From Lachnospiraceae bacterium (GTDB lineage: Bacteria; Bacillota; Clostridia; Lachnospirales; Lachnospiraceae): a DNA stretch of 64,000 nucleotides. Position 1 is the first letter of the stretch, and each line of letters starts with the position of its first letter. The stretch covers positions 18,518 through 82,517 of the forward strand of contig CAJTEM010000026.1 in the NCBI GenBank assembly GCA_910575255.1, read 5' to 3'. A program made the translations under genes and the position numbers. The notes below the pieces were generated by a model. It saw only the letters and a list, made by a program, of their open reading frames with translations. It was not told where the DNA came from and ran no database searches. Of this stretch, positions 17,466 through 26,818 are shown in pieces.

Positions 17466-18929
17466 TCACTCACCGCTCCCCTGGTGCAGCCTTTCTCTCA
17501 CTACTCCTGCCAGATAACAAAAGCTCTCCATCCGCAGCGCCCATGCCAGCAAAACATACAGGATCATCCCGCATCCGATCTGCACCAGAAGACGGAGCCA
17601 GGGAGTCAGCCCTCCCAGCAGCAGTCCTGCGGCCATCACCCCTGCACACATCACTGCGGAGAGAAGAGCCGACGGCATCACGTCCATCCACTGATGAAAG
17701 ATGCTGTATCCCAAAAGCTTTCGGTTCGGCGCCGCATTGACAAAAGTACAGAGAAAATCCTGCATGGCTTTCAGCATCACCATCCCGTACACGGAAAAGC
17801 ACATGCCCAAAGCCAGCGCCGCCAGGCTCAGCGCCTTTTTCACCAGCTCCAGCTTCAGGAAGATATCGCTTCTGCCCATGGCATTGATGGCCTGAAGATT
17901 GGTGATATGAATCGGCCAGAAGCAATAGGAAATGCACATGATCCGCAGAAACGGCACACAGACCAGCCATTGCTCTCCCAAAAGTGCCAGCACCAGATTA
18001 TCCGCCACGGCAAACATGCCCAGAAGCATGGGAAGTGTCACGAATGCACTGAGCCGGATCGCCCTGCGAACCATCTGGCATACCTTTTCTGTATTCTCCT
18101 GGCTGGCAGCAAAGGCCGGCAGAAGCACTGCCTGAATCGCTGCTCCCAGATTCGTGGCTATCAGCTTGGGGAACTGTTCTCCCCGGTTATAGCTTCCCAG
18201 TAATTCCTCATTATAGATCTTTCCGATAAAAAGTCCATACAGATTATTGAATATCGTATCCAGCAGCGAGGCACACAAAAGCTTCCAGCCAAAAGCAAAC
18301 ATTTCCCGGAGCCGCTGCAGGGAACACCGCATGACCGGCCTCCAGGATACCGTGAAAAACAGCACTGCCATCAAAGCCAGATAGTAGACAATCTGCTGCC
18401 AGACCATTGCCCACACGCCATACCCCCGGTAAGCCATGAAGATACTGACTGCTCCGGCAATCAGAGATGCTGCCAGCGTGGACAAAAACAATCCCCGGAA
18501 CTCCATTCTGCGGGACACATAGGCTGTCTGCACAGAGATCACGGCCCCCGGAAACAACACCACTGACAAAACCCGCACAATCGCCTTCAGTTCACAGATA
18601 TCATACCAGTCAGCGATCCCCGGAGCTGCCAGGTACAAAAGCCCGTAAAGCGCCAGGGCCACTGCCAATTCAAAATAGCAGACTGATGAAAAATCCACCT
18701 CATCCGCCTGCCTTTTCTGCACTAACGCCGTGCTGAAGCCACTCTGTACAAACACATTGGCAATGATGATGAAGATCATGATAATCCCCACTACCCCGTA
18801 TTCCGCCGGAGTCAGCAGCCGGGCAAGGATAATCGCGATCACAAACTGCACCCCCTGGGAGCCGCCGTTCTCCAGCAGCTTCCAGAACAGTCCTCCGGCT
18901 ACCTTCTGCTTCATCTCTGTCTCAGTCAC
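17466..18929 (-). CDS. WzxC/TuaB-like polysaccharide flippase
   Basis: 487-aa polytopic membrane protein of about 14 segments. GGLFWKLLENGGSQGVQFVI and LARLLTPAEYGVVGIIMIF are strongly characteristic of the WzxC/TuaB branch of the polysaccharide transporter family; NRGEQFPKLIATNLG also fits. It exports lipid-linked repeat units. The start is GTG 18929, six bases after AAGGAAG. With the flippase at 12860-14152 this makes two non-identical flippases in one gene block, suggesting two glycans or a hybrid locus. Confidence 0.9.
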   Translation of the reverse strand: MTETEMKQKVAGGLFWKLLENGGSQGVQFVIAIILARLLTPAEYGVVGIIMIFIIIANVFVQSGFSTALVQKRQADEVDFSSVCYFELAVALALYGLLYLAAPGIADWYDICELKAIVRVLSVVLFPGAVISVQTAYVSRRMEFRGLFLSTLAASLIAGAVSIFMAYRGYGVWAMVWQQIVYYLALMAVLFFTVSWRPVMRCSLQRLREMFAFGWKLLCASLLDTIFNNLYGLFIGKIYNEELLGSYNRGEQFPKLIATNLGAAIQAVLLPAFAASQENTEKVCQMVRRAIRLSAFVTLPMLLGMFAVADNLVLALLGEQWLVCVPFLRIMCISYCFWPIHITNLQAINAMGRSDIFLKLELVKKALSLAALALGMCFSVYGMVMLKAMQDFLCTFVNAAPNRKLLGYSIFHQWMDVMPSALLSAVMCAGVMAAGLLLGGLTPWLRLLVQIGCGMILYVLLAWALRMESFCYLAGVVRERLHQGSGE

Positions 18930-18968
18930 TCGATACTTCCTTTCCTTTCGCCACCCATGAAGAAGCCG

Positions 18969-19955
18969 TCACTGTTCCTGAAAGTGAAAGACTTTCAATG
19001 CCAGCTCATACAGACCCGGCGCCGCATTCTCAAAGCGGATAAAAAAACGGGTCCGCAGATTCAGCTCACGGTAAAACCGGCGGTTCCTTTTCGCCAGCAC
19101 TTCCCCGTACTGTTTGGTGTTGACCTTTGTGAGAAAATAAATCCGCGCCAGGGCACGCCGCGCCACCTCATGAAAGCGGCCGCCGGTTTCCCGGTCAAAA
19201 CCGCGGTACATCTTCTTCATATCCTGGTAATACTGCCTTTGCTTCCTTTCGTAATCCCCCTGTTTCATTAATGTAGTCCACGAAAAGGCTCCCCCAAGGC
19301 GATATACGCACATGGGACGGTCCATATAATAGGCCCATCCCCGTGCAGCTGCCATAAGCTGCAGCGGTATGTCTGCCAACGGAGCATTGACATAAAAGTC
19401 CGGCAATATTTTGACCATATCCGCCCGGAACATCAGAGATGCCGTGGGATATCCGCTGGTCTTGTCAATGATTTCCTCCGGGGACACCCGCCGGCTTCTC
19501 CGGTACGGCCGCATCCTCCGCTCTGTCAAAGCGCGCCCCTGTACCTCAATACAAGCACTGTGAAACACCAGGGAGCAATCCGGATGCGCCTCCATATAGT
19601 CTGTCTGCCGCTGCAGCTTATGCGGATCGGTCCAGTAATCATCCCCCTCGCACATAGCAATATAACGGCCTTTTGCCCGCGGAAAATTATAAGTCCCGCT
19701 GACATTGGTAAGCCCCTTGGCATATTGATTCTCTGTCTGCAGAATCGGCTTGATGATCTCTGGATATTGCCTGGCATATTCCCGGATAATATCCGCCGTT
19801 CCGTCCGTAGAAGCATCATCGTGGATCAGTACTTCATAAGAAAAGTCTGTCTCCTGGCTCAAAAAGCCGTCAAGCGCGTCCCGGATATATTCTTCCTGAT
19901 TATAAGTAATGCAGCAAATGCTGACCATCACCGTCTCCTGTTTTTCAGCCCCCAT
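18969..19955 (-). CDS. Glycosyltransferase family 2
   Basis: 328 aa. VSICCITYNQEEYIRDALDG, HDDASTDGTADIIREYA and CEGDDYWTDPHKLQRQ are the GT2 signature set, with EGDDYW holding the metal-binding Asp residues. This subtype is common in Firmicute capsule loci. First gene of its block: promoter at 19997-20025 and GGAG five bases before the ATG. Acceptor and donor cannot be assigned. Confidence 0.9.
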   Translation of the reverse strand: MGAEKQETVMVSICCITYNQEEYIRDALDGFLSQETDFSYEVLIHDDASTDGTADIIREYARQYPEIIKPILQTENQYAKGLTNVSGTYNFPRAKGRYIAMCEGDDYWTDPHKLQRQTDYMEAHPDCSLVFHSACIEVQGRALTERRMRPYRRSRRVSPEEIIDKTSGYPTASLMFRADMVKILPDFYVNAPLADIPLQLMAAARGWAYYMDRPMCVYRLGGAFSWTTLMKQGDYERKQRQYYQDMKKMYRGFDRETGGRFHEVARRALARIYFLTKVNTKQYGEVLAKRNRRFYRELNLRTRFFIRFENAAPGLYELALKVFHFQEQ

Positions 19956-19996
19956 TTCGTCTCCTGTTTTTTACTTTTTTCTTACCAATAGCTTTC

Positions 19997-20025
19997 ATTT
20001 TACAATATCCTGCACGAAATGTAAA
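19997..20025 (-). promoter_or_regulatory. Sigma-A-type promoter of the middle polysaccharide block
   Basis: TTTACA (20025-20020) and TAAAAT (20002-19997), 17-base spacer, about 40 bases before the glycosyltransferase start at 19955. Confidence 0.65.
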
Positions 20026-20152
20026 TCCTATATGGTATTTTTCGCTTAAATGTGATAGATTATAGATACTGTCTATCTTCCCTCCCGAAAAGTCACGGAT
20101 GGAAGCAGGTATTCTTGCAGACAACAAACATACAATCAGGAGGTTATTACCC

Positions 20153-21832
20153 ATGAATTCACAATCCAGGCTCCGGCGGACGCTGATTCTGTCCGGACTC
20201 ATCATGGCGAATTTTACATTTGCTGCGCACGCTACTGTAGGCGAGTCGCCCCATGTAGCTGCTGCCGAAAGTCAGGCTTCGCAGACTATTGTGGCCGGAA
20301 GCTCCCGGAATACGGATGCTGCCGGACCTCAGGCTGCATCCTCCTCCGGCGGCTCTCAGACGATTACTGTCGGTCAGGGACAGGCATCCGATTCCGAACA
20401 GAGCAGTCAGGCCGGACAGACCCTGCGCCCGGGTGACAATTCCGGTTCTCAGGCTTCAGAAGGTACGGATCCGGAGACTGCATCCCCGGAATCCGCCTCT
20501 TCCGAAACTGCCGCACCAGATACGGACGCTCAGGATCCCGCGGATCCCATGCTGATGCCAGTGACCGAGGAGGAAGCCAAAGAGAATGCCGAGGGCGCAC
20601 TTCCCGAAGGACATCCCCTCACCGTTCCCAAGCGGGAGCCCCGGCTGCAGGCCACGGTTCTTCTCTGTGACGCCATGCAGTGGTCTCAGCCCTTTGTCAA
20701 TGATCAGTGGTGCGATGTGGACGGACGTCCCTTCTATTCGATCTCCGTTTTTGTGGAGCAGATCATCGGCAACATCCATTACCGCGCTTACACCTCCACG
20801 AACGGCTGGACCCGCTGGGTCATGAACGGACAGCAGACACCGATTCCTGCTGATCAGGCTCCGATCGAGGCGATTCAGATGCGTTTCAGCGGCCCGGTAT
20901 CGAATGACTATGACCTGTATTACACCACCCGCCTCACTGACGGACGCGAGACCGGCTGGGCCCGCAACGGTCTTTCCGCCGGTGTCATGAACCAGGGCGA
21001 GGCTTTGTCCGCCTTCCGCATGGCATTTTTCCGCAAGGATGATTCTCCGAATATCACAGTCGATGATTCCGCGCTTGTCTCTGCCCATGCAGACGGAATT
21101 CAGTATGTGGACGGCAGCCTCCGCTATATCCATGGAGACGGTTCCAACTTTACCGGCTGGGGCTGGGTCGGCAATGACCGTTACTATTTTACCGACTCTT
21201 ATCCGGTCACCGGATGGCAGTACATAGACGGCTATAAGTATTACTTTGATGAGGGAGGCAAGCTGGTCACGGATCTGGAACCCGTCATCGGAGCGAACGG
21301 CCCTTATCTGATCCGCATCAACAAAGAGATGAACTGCATGACGATCTATGTGCAGGACGGAGCCAATGGTTATATCATCCCGCTGAAGTCCTTTTTAACC
21401 TCCTGCGGCGATGACACTCCGCTGGGTACCTTTAAGACTCCGGAGAAGTACCGCTGGAGACTGATGATTCACGATCTGTACACCCAGTATGCGACCCGCT
21501 TAGGATCCGGACTTTCCATCCTGATGCATTCCATCATTTATGATGCGCCTAATCCGTTCTCGGTATGGGCCAGCACCTATAACCATATGGGCGTCGCGCG
21601 TTCCGCCGGATGTATCCGCCTGACTACCGCGGATTCCAAGTGGATCTATGACCACTGCCCGCTGGGCACCACGGTGGAAGTGTACAACAGCCAGATACCA
21701 GGACCGTATGAGCGTCCGGCTATCGAATCGGAGATTCCGTTTGAGCAGACATGGGATCCGACAGACCCTAATATCACGGAGGATCAGATTGCTCAGGAGT
21801 CCGCCCGGATTGCGGCAAAGTACGGATATTAA
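20153..21832 (+). CDS. Secreted L,D-transpeptidase with cell-wall-binding repeats
   Basis: 559 aa. Signal peptide (RRTLILSGLIMANFTFAAHA), then a Ser/Ala/Gln/Glu-rich low-complexity linker to about residue 165. Two ChW-like repeats follow (WTRWVMNGQQ; GWARNGLSAG), then a choline-binding-like GW segment (GWGWVGNDRYYF, GWQYIDGYKYYFDEGGK, ~335-370). A C-terminal YkuD domain (~385-525) has the nucleophile Cys in HMGVARSAGCIRL. The common Ser-His-Gly-Cys is Ser-Ala-Gly-Cys here. It probably makes 3-3 peptidoglycan crosslinks or attaches glycan or protein. ATG 20153 follows AGGAGG by nine bases. It splits the polysaccharide locus on the opposite strand. Confidence 0.93.
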   Translation: MNSQSRLRRTLILSGLIMANFTFAAHATVGESPHVAAAESQASQTIVAGSSRNTDAAGPQAASSSGGSQTITVGQGQASDSEQSSQAGQTLRPGDNSGSQASEGTDPETASPESASSETAAPDTDAQDPADPMLMPVTEEEAKENAEGALPEGHPLTVPKREPRLQATVLLCDAMQWSQPFVNDQWCDVDGRPFYSISVFVEQIIGNIHYRAYTSTNGWTRWVMNGQQTPIPADQAPIEAIQMRFSGPVSNDYDLYYTTRLTDGRETGWARNGLSAGVMNQGEALSAFRMAFFRKDDSPNITVDDSALVSAHADGIQYVDGSLRYIHGDGSNFTGWGWVGNDRYYFTDSYPVTGWQYIDGYKYYFDEGGKLVTDLEPVIGANGPYLIRINKEMNCMTIYVQDGANGYIIPLKSFLTSCGDDTPLGTFKTPEKYRWRLMIHDLYTQYATRLGSGLSILMHSIIYDAPNPFSVWASTYNHMGVARSAGCIRLTTADSKWIYDHCPLGTTVEVYNSQIPGPYERPAIESEIPFEQTWDPTDPNITEDQIAQESARIAAKYGY

Positions 21833-21896
21833 CAGAGGAAGCATCCGCTACCCAAAGCATATGTCCTGAACGGAGCATAATAAAATAATAAAACAG

Positions 21897-21945
21897 CGTG
21901 CAGCGTCACCGTATCCAGCCGGTTGATCGCTGCACGTTATTTTTC
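21897..21945 (+). terminator. Rho-independent terminator of the L,D-transpeptidase gene
   Basis: CGTGCAGCG (21897-21905) pairs perfectly with CGCTGCACG (21928-21936), followed by TTATTTTTC. It lies 65 bases after the stop. Confidence 0.85.
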
Positions 21946-21989
21946 TCTGTTTTATCCGTTGGTTTATAGTTCGGACCATTGGGAGCCGG

Positions 21990-22292
21990 TGTCAGTAAGT
22001 TAAGTCGTTCCAAAAGGTACGCCAAGGGAACGGGGAGAGAAGCAACCGGAAATCGTCTGCGGATTTTTCCGGTTTCGAGATTAAGAATTCCTAAAATTCC
22101 TGATTTTTGCTAAAAACGAAGCGAAAATCCACAAACTCGCTTCGCTCAAACAGTGTGGATTTTCGCTTCAACGCAAAATTCAGGAATTTAAGGACTTCTA
22201 AATCTCTGCAAAGTCAAAATCTGCAGACGATTTCCGGTGGCTTCTCTCCCCGTTCCCTTGGCTGTGTTTCTCGGTTTTTCAACTAACTGACA
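21990..22292. repeat. Long palindromic repeat, family B copy 2
   Basis: About 303 bp from TGTCAGTAAGTTAAG to CTAACTGACA, opposite orientation to copy 1. Arms pair as in copy 1, with an extra central hairpin GAAGCGAAAATCCACA / TGTGGATTTTCGCTTC around the loop AACTCGCTTCGCTCAAACAG. It is flanked by the direct repeat TTGGGAGCCG (21979-21988 and 22297-22306), which looks like a target-site duplication. Its right end supplies the stop codon of the adjacent glycosyltransferase gene. Confidence 0.87.
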
Positions 22293-23239
22293 TTGCTTGG
22301 GAGCCGATGTTCCTTCCTGTCAGGTTTTGGGACGAAAAAGAAAGGGTGATAAGCACGCTGTGCCAGGCGGAATATCCGGATCTCTGCGCGGATTCCCTGA
22401 AACCATAATCTGGCCAGCCTTTCCTGAAGGGGATTGATATGAAGGTAATGCTTCATATAATAGAGCACGCTCTGCTCACGCAGCTGCTGGCGTTCCAGTT
22501 CTTTTTGGTAAGATTTGCTGATGGATGCGGAATGTTCGTGGCAATAGCTTTCTGTAAGCAAAAGCGCGGTTCTCTTTCCGGCTGCTTTCATCCGGCTGGC
22601 CAGGACCATTTCCTCCTGGTACAGAAAGATCTGTTCATCGTAACCGCCGCATGCTAAAAAAGCAGCGGTATCTACCATCAGCATGGAACCATGCACTTCA
22701 TCCACCCATACGGCTTTTTTTCCCTGGAAATAGCGAGGGGAATAATACAGAAAACTCTTCCACAAACGTCGGCTGAGCGGTCCCATGAACAAAAGCTGTC
22801 CGATAAAACCCTGGCTTTTCCAGCTGTTTTGGAAAGGTTTATAATTTTTGTCCTGAATCGCGGCCGTGACAATGCCTGCCTCCGGATGCTTCTGAAAGAT
22901 CCGAGCCAGGCGCAGGACGCAGCTTTCTGTAAAAAACACGTCCGGATTGGCGATCAGCACATGGGTCGCTTTGTTTCTCTCCACTGCATAGCGGATCCCC
23001 AGATTATTGCCTGCTCCATAGCCGCCGTTTTTTTCTGCGTGAATCACCGTAACCTTATTCCCTGCAGATGCCGCCAGCTCTTGCAGACGCTGCCAGGAAT
23101 CATCTGTTGAAGCATTGTCCACCAGCACTATCCCATCCAGGCACGGATAACCGGCAATCTTCTTCACCAGCTTTTCTACGGTATCTGCATCATTGTAATT
23201 CACGATCACACAATCAATCTTCATCGCCCGGTCAGCCAT
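22283..23239 (-). CDS. Glycosyltransferase family 2 (rhamnosyltransferase-like)
   Basis: 318 aa. CVIVNYNDADTVEKLVKKI, LVDNASTDDSW, EKNGGYGAGNNLGIRYA and LIANPDVFFTESCV are diagnostic of the WbbL/rhamnosyltransferase-like GT2 group; VDEVHGSMLMVDTAAF is the acceptor-side motif. ATG 23239 follows AAGGAG by seven bases and overlaps the upstream GT8-GT2 gene by 19 bases. The last codons (SNVS and TAG) are read from the end of repeat B copy 2; without that insertion the frame would run on, so the tail is probably altered. Confidence 0.9.
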   Translation of the reverse strand: MADRAMKIDCVIVNYNDADTVEKLVKKIAGYPCLDGIVLVDNASTDDSWQRLQELAASAGNKVTVIHAEKNGGYGAGNNLGIRYAVERNKATHVLIANPDVFFTESCVLRLARIFQKHPEAGIVTAAIQDKNYKPFQNSWKSQGFIGQLLFMGPLSRRLWKSFLYYSPRYFQGKKAVWVDEVHGSMLMVDTAAFLACGGYDEQIFLYQEEMVLASRMKAAGKRTALLLTESYCHEHSASISKSYQKELERQQLREQSVLYYMKHYLHINPLQERLARLWFQGIRAEIRIFRLAQRAYHPFFFVPKPDRKEHRLPSNVS

Positions 23240-25278
23240 TTTTCTTCTCCTTTATTTTTTCCTGGAGCATGTTTCCTTTCCGGCAAGGCTGTGCCAGGTA
23301 TCGTTGCACACTGTGCCAAGGTCTGTAAACAGGAGCTCTTAAAATAGCGGTATTTCAGAATGCTTAACAGTCTCTCTGCCGCTGTCCTCCTGGGCAATGC
23401 CAGAAATTCGTGAAGGATCCGCTTCTGCGAAGCACTCAGCTGCCTGCCAAACCTCATGCCAAACGCTGCTGCCTGCTGAAACATCCTTTGGTAGTTCTCT
23501 TCTACCTCCTTCTGTCTTCTGCCCCTCTCCCACAGATCCTCCATACTCCCGGTATGCCTGGCTCCCAAGGTATTCCCGCCATGCTGGCGATACTGGGAAA
23601 GCGGTTCCTTTACACAGGAGATCCTTCCAAAACAGGATGCGCACAGAGCAATCCACCAGTCATGCATAAAACAGGCCTTTGGCGGTTCTGTCACCAGCCT
23701 CTGCAAAAAACGATTCATCATCAGAGTGCCTCCGGTCACCGGATTCTCCACCAGAATCTCTGAAAGTGAGGTTCTCTCCGGATGACATTGGCTGTAAGCA
23801 AAAAAGCTGGGGCTGATCCGATTCAGGGCGGCATCGACAACCTCCATGTCCGAAAATACCAATGCCGGCACATTTTCTTCTTCCATCTCATGCATCCTTG
23901 CCAAAAGCTTCTCAACCTTCTGCGGATGCCATACATCATCCTGATCACAAAGAAGCACATAATCTGCCTCCTCCTGTGACAGCAGCCAGAAAAAGTTCAT
24001 TGCCGGCGCCGGCACCTCAAGATCTCTGTCCTGAAAAATTCCCTGCTTTACCCGGTGGCACAGCCGGATCTGCCCGGGATATTTGCGCTGATAATACTCC
24101 AGGATCTCCCGTGTTCCATCCGTAGAGCCGTCGTCTGAGATCAGAATCCGAATCCTCGGAACCGTCTGCGCCAAAATGGAATCCAGCTGTTCGGCAATAT
24201 AGATTGCTCCCTGATATGCTGCCAACAGAACGAGGATCTGTTCTTTTCCGAAGTCCGTGGATCCTCCTGACTGTTTCGTCTGCTCCTTCTCTCCTCCATT
24301 CCTCCTTCCTTTTCTGGCATTCACTGCCCTCATCCCCAGACTTTTGCTGATCAGGCGCCTGGCAGGAGGGCAAAGCACGGTCAGATAGTTCATCAGATGA
24401 TAGGCAAGCATATAAGCCTCCCTGCCGCCTTCCCTTGGCGTCCCTGCCCAGGGGGTCAATTCCAGCGCCCTTTCATAGAATTTCCGGTAATGGTTGAAAT
24501 TCCCGGCCACCCAGGGACGTTCATCCCCTGCAAAATGCAGGATCGCCGGGCAGCGTTTTGCCTGTATCAGTCTTTTCCTTCCCACGGCCCGATAGCTCTT
24601 TGACTGCCGCACCAGCTCCCGATAGGAAAAATAGCGATAATTGGTAAAAAAGTTGTAGCATGGCGGCAGGAAGCAGATCTGTCCCTTCAGCACGCCGTTG
24701 ATGATGTCCTGGTCACAGGCAAAGAGGCTCCCGCCCTTTTTCCGGTAAAAGTCCAGCAGCTTTTTCTCTGCCCCGGATTCCCGCCAGCGCCTGAGATCGA
24801 TCAGCAAAACCCCGGCATTGATATAAGGCTCCGAATCCCTTAAGCCGATCTCCTGCCGGACCGCCTGATAGATCGTCGGTTCCATCACCGCCCCGATAAT
24901 ATTCTCTCCAAGATCCGTATTCCAAAGCCTTCCCAGAGGACGAACCACCACCGTATCACAGTCCAGATACAGCACACGCTGCACCTGTGCCGGCAAAAGC
25001 CTGCCTACAAACAGGCGGGCCATGGTGCTGACATCAAATCCTCCGGTATCAATGCCAAAGTCAAACTGCTCCCGGATATCCCCCAGTTCCACCCAGCGAA
25101 TCCGTCGTCCATAGCCTCCGGCCATATTCTCCAGAAGCATCTGGCTTTCCTTGCGGATCCCTATGGAAAACACATAAACCGTCAGCTTCCTTCTTTTCTG
25201 GTTCTGCTCAAACAAAGAGACCATCGACGCTGCCATATGCCGGACATAATTCTCATTCGAAGCATAAACTACATTCAT
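23221..25278 (-). CDS. Two-domain glycosyltransferase: GT8 fused to GT2
   Basis: 685 aa. Residues 1-~280 form a GT8 (glycogenin/LgtC-like) domain: MNVVYASNENYVRHMAASM, LYLDCDTVVVRPLG with the DXD near 106, YINAGVLLIDLRRWRE, and ILHFAGDERPW. A basic linker (~325-345) leads to a GT2 domain (~350-560): LLAAYQGAIYIAEQLDSIL, LISDDGSTDGT, LLCDQDDVWHPQKVE. Both look catalytically intact, so one chain could add two successive sugars. GAGAGG lies five bases before the ATG. It sits between glf and another GT2 gene in one operon. One domain may use UDP-galactofuranose made by Glf; that is speculation. Confidence 0.92.
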   Translation of the reverse strand: MNVVYASNENYVRHMAASMVSLFEQNQKRRKLTVYVFSIGIRKESQMLLENMAGGYGRRIRWVELGDIREQFDFGIDTGGFDVSTMARLFVGRLLPAQVQRVLYLDCDTVVVRPLGRLWNTDLGENIIGAVMEPTIYQAVRQEIGLRDSEPYINAGVLLIDLRRWRESGAEKKLLDFYRKKGGSLFACDQDIINGVLKGQICFLPPCYNFFTNYRYFSYRELVRQSKSYRAVGRKRLIQAKRCPAILHFAGDERPWVAGNFNHYRKFYERALELTPWAGTPREGGREAYMLAYHLMNYLTVLCPPARRLISKSLGMRAVNARKGRRNGGEKEQTKQSGGSTDFGKEQILVLLAAYQGAIYIAEQLDSILAQTVPRIRILISDDGSTDGTREILEYYQRKYPGQIRLCHRVKQGIFQDRDLEVPAPAMNFFWLLSQEEADYVLLCDQDDVWHPQKVEKLLARMHEMEEENVPALVFSDMEVVDAALNRISPSFFAYSQCHPERTSLSEILVENPVTGGTLMMNRFLQRLVTEPPKACFMHDWWIALCASCFGRISCVKEPLSQYRQHGGNTLGARHTGSMEDLWERGRRQKEVEENYQRMFQQAAAFGMRFGRQLSASQKRILHEFLALPRRTAAERLLSILKYRYFKSSCLQTLAQCATIPGTALPERKHAPGKNKGEEKWLTGR

Positions 25279-25305
25279 GCAAACCTCTCTTTCACTGCTT
25301 TTGGC

Positions 25306-26406
25306 CTACATCCCGAACTTCCGGATGCGTCCCAGAGCTGAGGCAATCACCTTGTCCATGTCATAATATTTGTACTCTGCCAGTCTGCCCCCAAAGATCA
25401 CATTCTGCTCCTGCCCGGCCAGCTCTGCATACCGCTGATACAGCAGCTGATTCTTCTCATCATTGACCGTATAGTATGCCTCCATCCCTTCTTCCCAGCT
25501 TGCCGGGTATTCCCGCGTGATCACAGTCTTCGGCTGAGTGCCGAATTCGAAATGCTTGTGCTCAATGATTCGTGTATAGGGTGTCTCGCGATCCGTATAA
25601 TTGACCACTGCCACTCCCTGGTAATTGTCCGTGTCCAGAATCTCGGTCTCAAAGCGCAGGCTCCGGTACTCCAGCTTTCCAAACTGATACCGGAAATAGG
25701 CATCAATCGCTCCGGTATAGACAATCACATCCCCCATTTTATCATAATAGTCCCGGTGCAAGAGATAATCGGTTCCAGTATGAATATCGCAATCCTCAAA
25801 CATCCTGTCAATGATCACATTATAGCCGCCGATGGGAATCCCCTGATACCGGTCGTTAAAATAGTTATTGTCATACGTGAATCGTACCGGCAGACGTTTG
25901 ATGATAAATGCGGGCAGTTCCCGGCAGTCACGTCCCCACTGCTTCTCCGTATATCCCTTCACCAGCTTCTTATAAATGTCCGTCCCTACCAGGCTGATCG
26001 CCTGTTCCTCCAGATTCTTCGGTTCTCCGGCCACACTCTTTCTCTGCTTTTCAATGATTGTCCTGGCCTCCTCCGGCGTGCTGATCCCCCACATCTTGCT
26101 GAAGGTATTCATATTAAAGGGCATATTATAAATCTCTCCCCGGTAGTTGGCCACAGGGCTGTTAGTATAACGATTGAACTCTGCCAGGCCATTGACATAA
26201 TCCCATACTGTCCGGTCACTGGTATGAAAAATATGCGCACCATAACGGTGCACATGAATCCCCTCCACATCCTCACAATATACATTGCCGCCGATATGGT
26301 CCCGCTTTTCCACTACCAGGCAGCGTCTGCCTCGCTTTCTTGCTTCATTCGCCCAGACACCGGCATAAAGCCCGCTGCCAACCAGGACATAATCGTATTT
26401 TTTCAT
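25306..26406 (-). CDS. glf: UDP-galactopyranose mutase
   Basis: 366-aa FAD-dependent mutase that interconverts UDP-Galp and UDP-Galf, the galactofuranose donor for surface glycans. Motifs: YDYVLVGSGLYAGVWANEA (FAD-binding, G-x-G variant), HIGGNVY, HRYGAHIFHT, GYTEKQWG, and FGGRLAEYKYYDMD at the end. Full length. ATG 26406 is preferred because the protein then begins MKKYDY; in-frame ATGs at 26418 and 26445 exist. First gene of its block behind a good promoter at 26482-26510. Confidence 0.96.
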   Translation of the reverse strand: MKKYDYVLVGSGLYAGVWANEARKRGRRCLVVEKRDHIGGNVYCEDVEGIHVHRYGAHIFHTSDRTVWDYVNGLAEFNRYTNSPVANYRGEIYNMPFNMNTFSKMWGISTPEEARTIIEKQRKSVAGEPKNLEEQAISLVGTDIYKKLVKGYTEKQWGRDCRELPAFIIKRLPVRFTYDNNYFNDRYQGIPIGGYNVIIDRMFEDCDIHTGTDYLLHRDYYDKMGDVIVYTGAIDAYFRYQFGKLEYRSLRFETEILDTDNYQGVAVVNYTDRETPYTRIIEHKHFEFGTQPKTVITREYPASWEEGMEAYYTVNDEKNQLLYQRYAELAGQEQNVIFGGRLAEYKYYDMDKVIASALGRIRKFGM

Positions 26407-26481
26407 CGTATCTTCCATTCCTTTCCTTCGCCCGGACTCCCCCATGAGCGAAATCCCGTTTTCCGTATGTCTCTTGATTTT

Positions 26482-26510
26482 ATCATACCACTGACTTTTT
26501 TACCACCCAA
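26482..26510 (-). promoter_or_regulatory. Sigma-A-type promoter of the glf block
   Basis: TTGGGT (26510-26505) and TATGAT (26487-26482), 17-base spacer, about 75 bases before the glf start. Confidence 0.65.
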
Positions 26511-26555
26511 AAAGATTAAGTCTTACTTTCCACTTGGTTAGGATCTGAAAGGTCC

Positions 26556-26818
26556 GCCCTGGGGAAGGGAGGGAGCCGGAAGATGCGCTCTGAGAAAAGG
26601 GTTTCCCGGATTGCGGATTTCGGATGCAGAAACTCTAAGCTTGCAGAAATCTGCTAAAAGCAGGAGCAAAAATACAGAACTCGCTGCGCTCAGACAGCTG
26701 CATTTTTGCTCCTGACGCAGATTCCTGCGAGCTAAGAGTTTCTAAGCATCCTGCAAACGCAATCCGGGGAACCCTTTTCTCAGAGCGCATCTTCCGGCTC
26801 CCTCCCTTCCCCCAGGGC
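26556..26818. repeat. Long palindromic repeat, family B-like copy 3
   Basis: 263 bp bounded by GCCCTGGGG and CCCAGGGC. The outer arms pair almost perfectly for about 60 bp (GAAGGGAGGGAGCCGGAAG; GCGCTCTGAGAAAAGGGTT). The central loop AACTCGCTGCGCTCAGACAG is nearly identical to that of copy 2 although the stems differ, so it is the same architecture with different stem sequence. It directly abuts the 166-bp family A element that follows. Confidence 0.85.
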
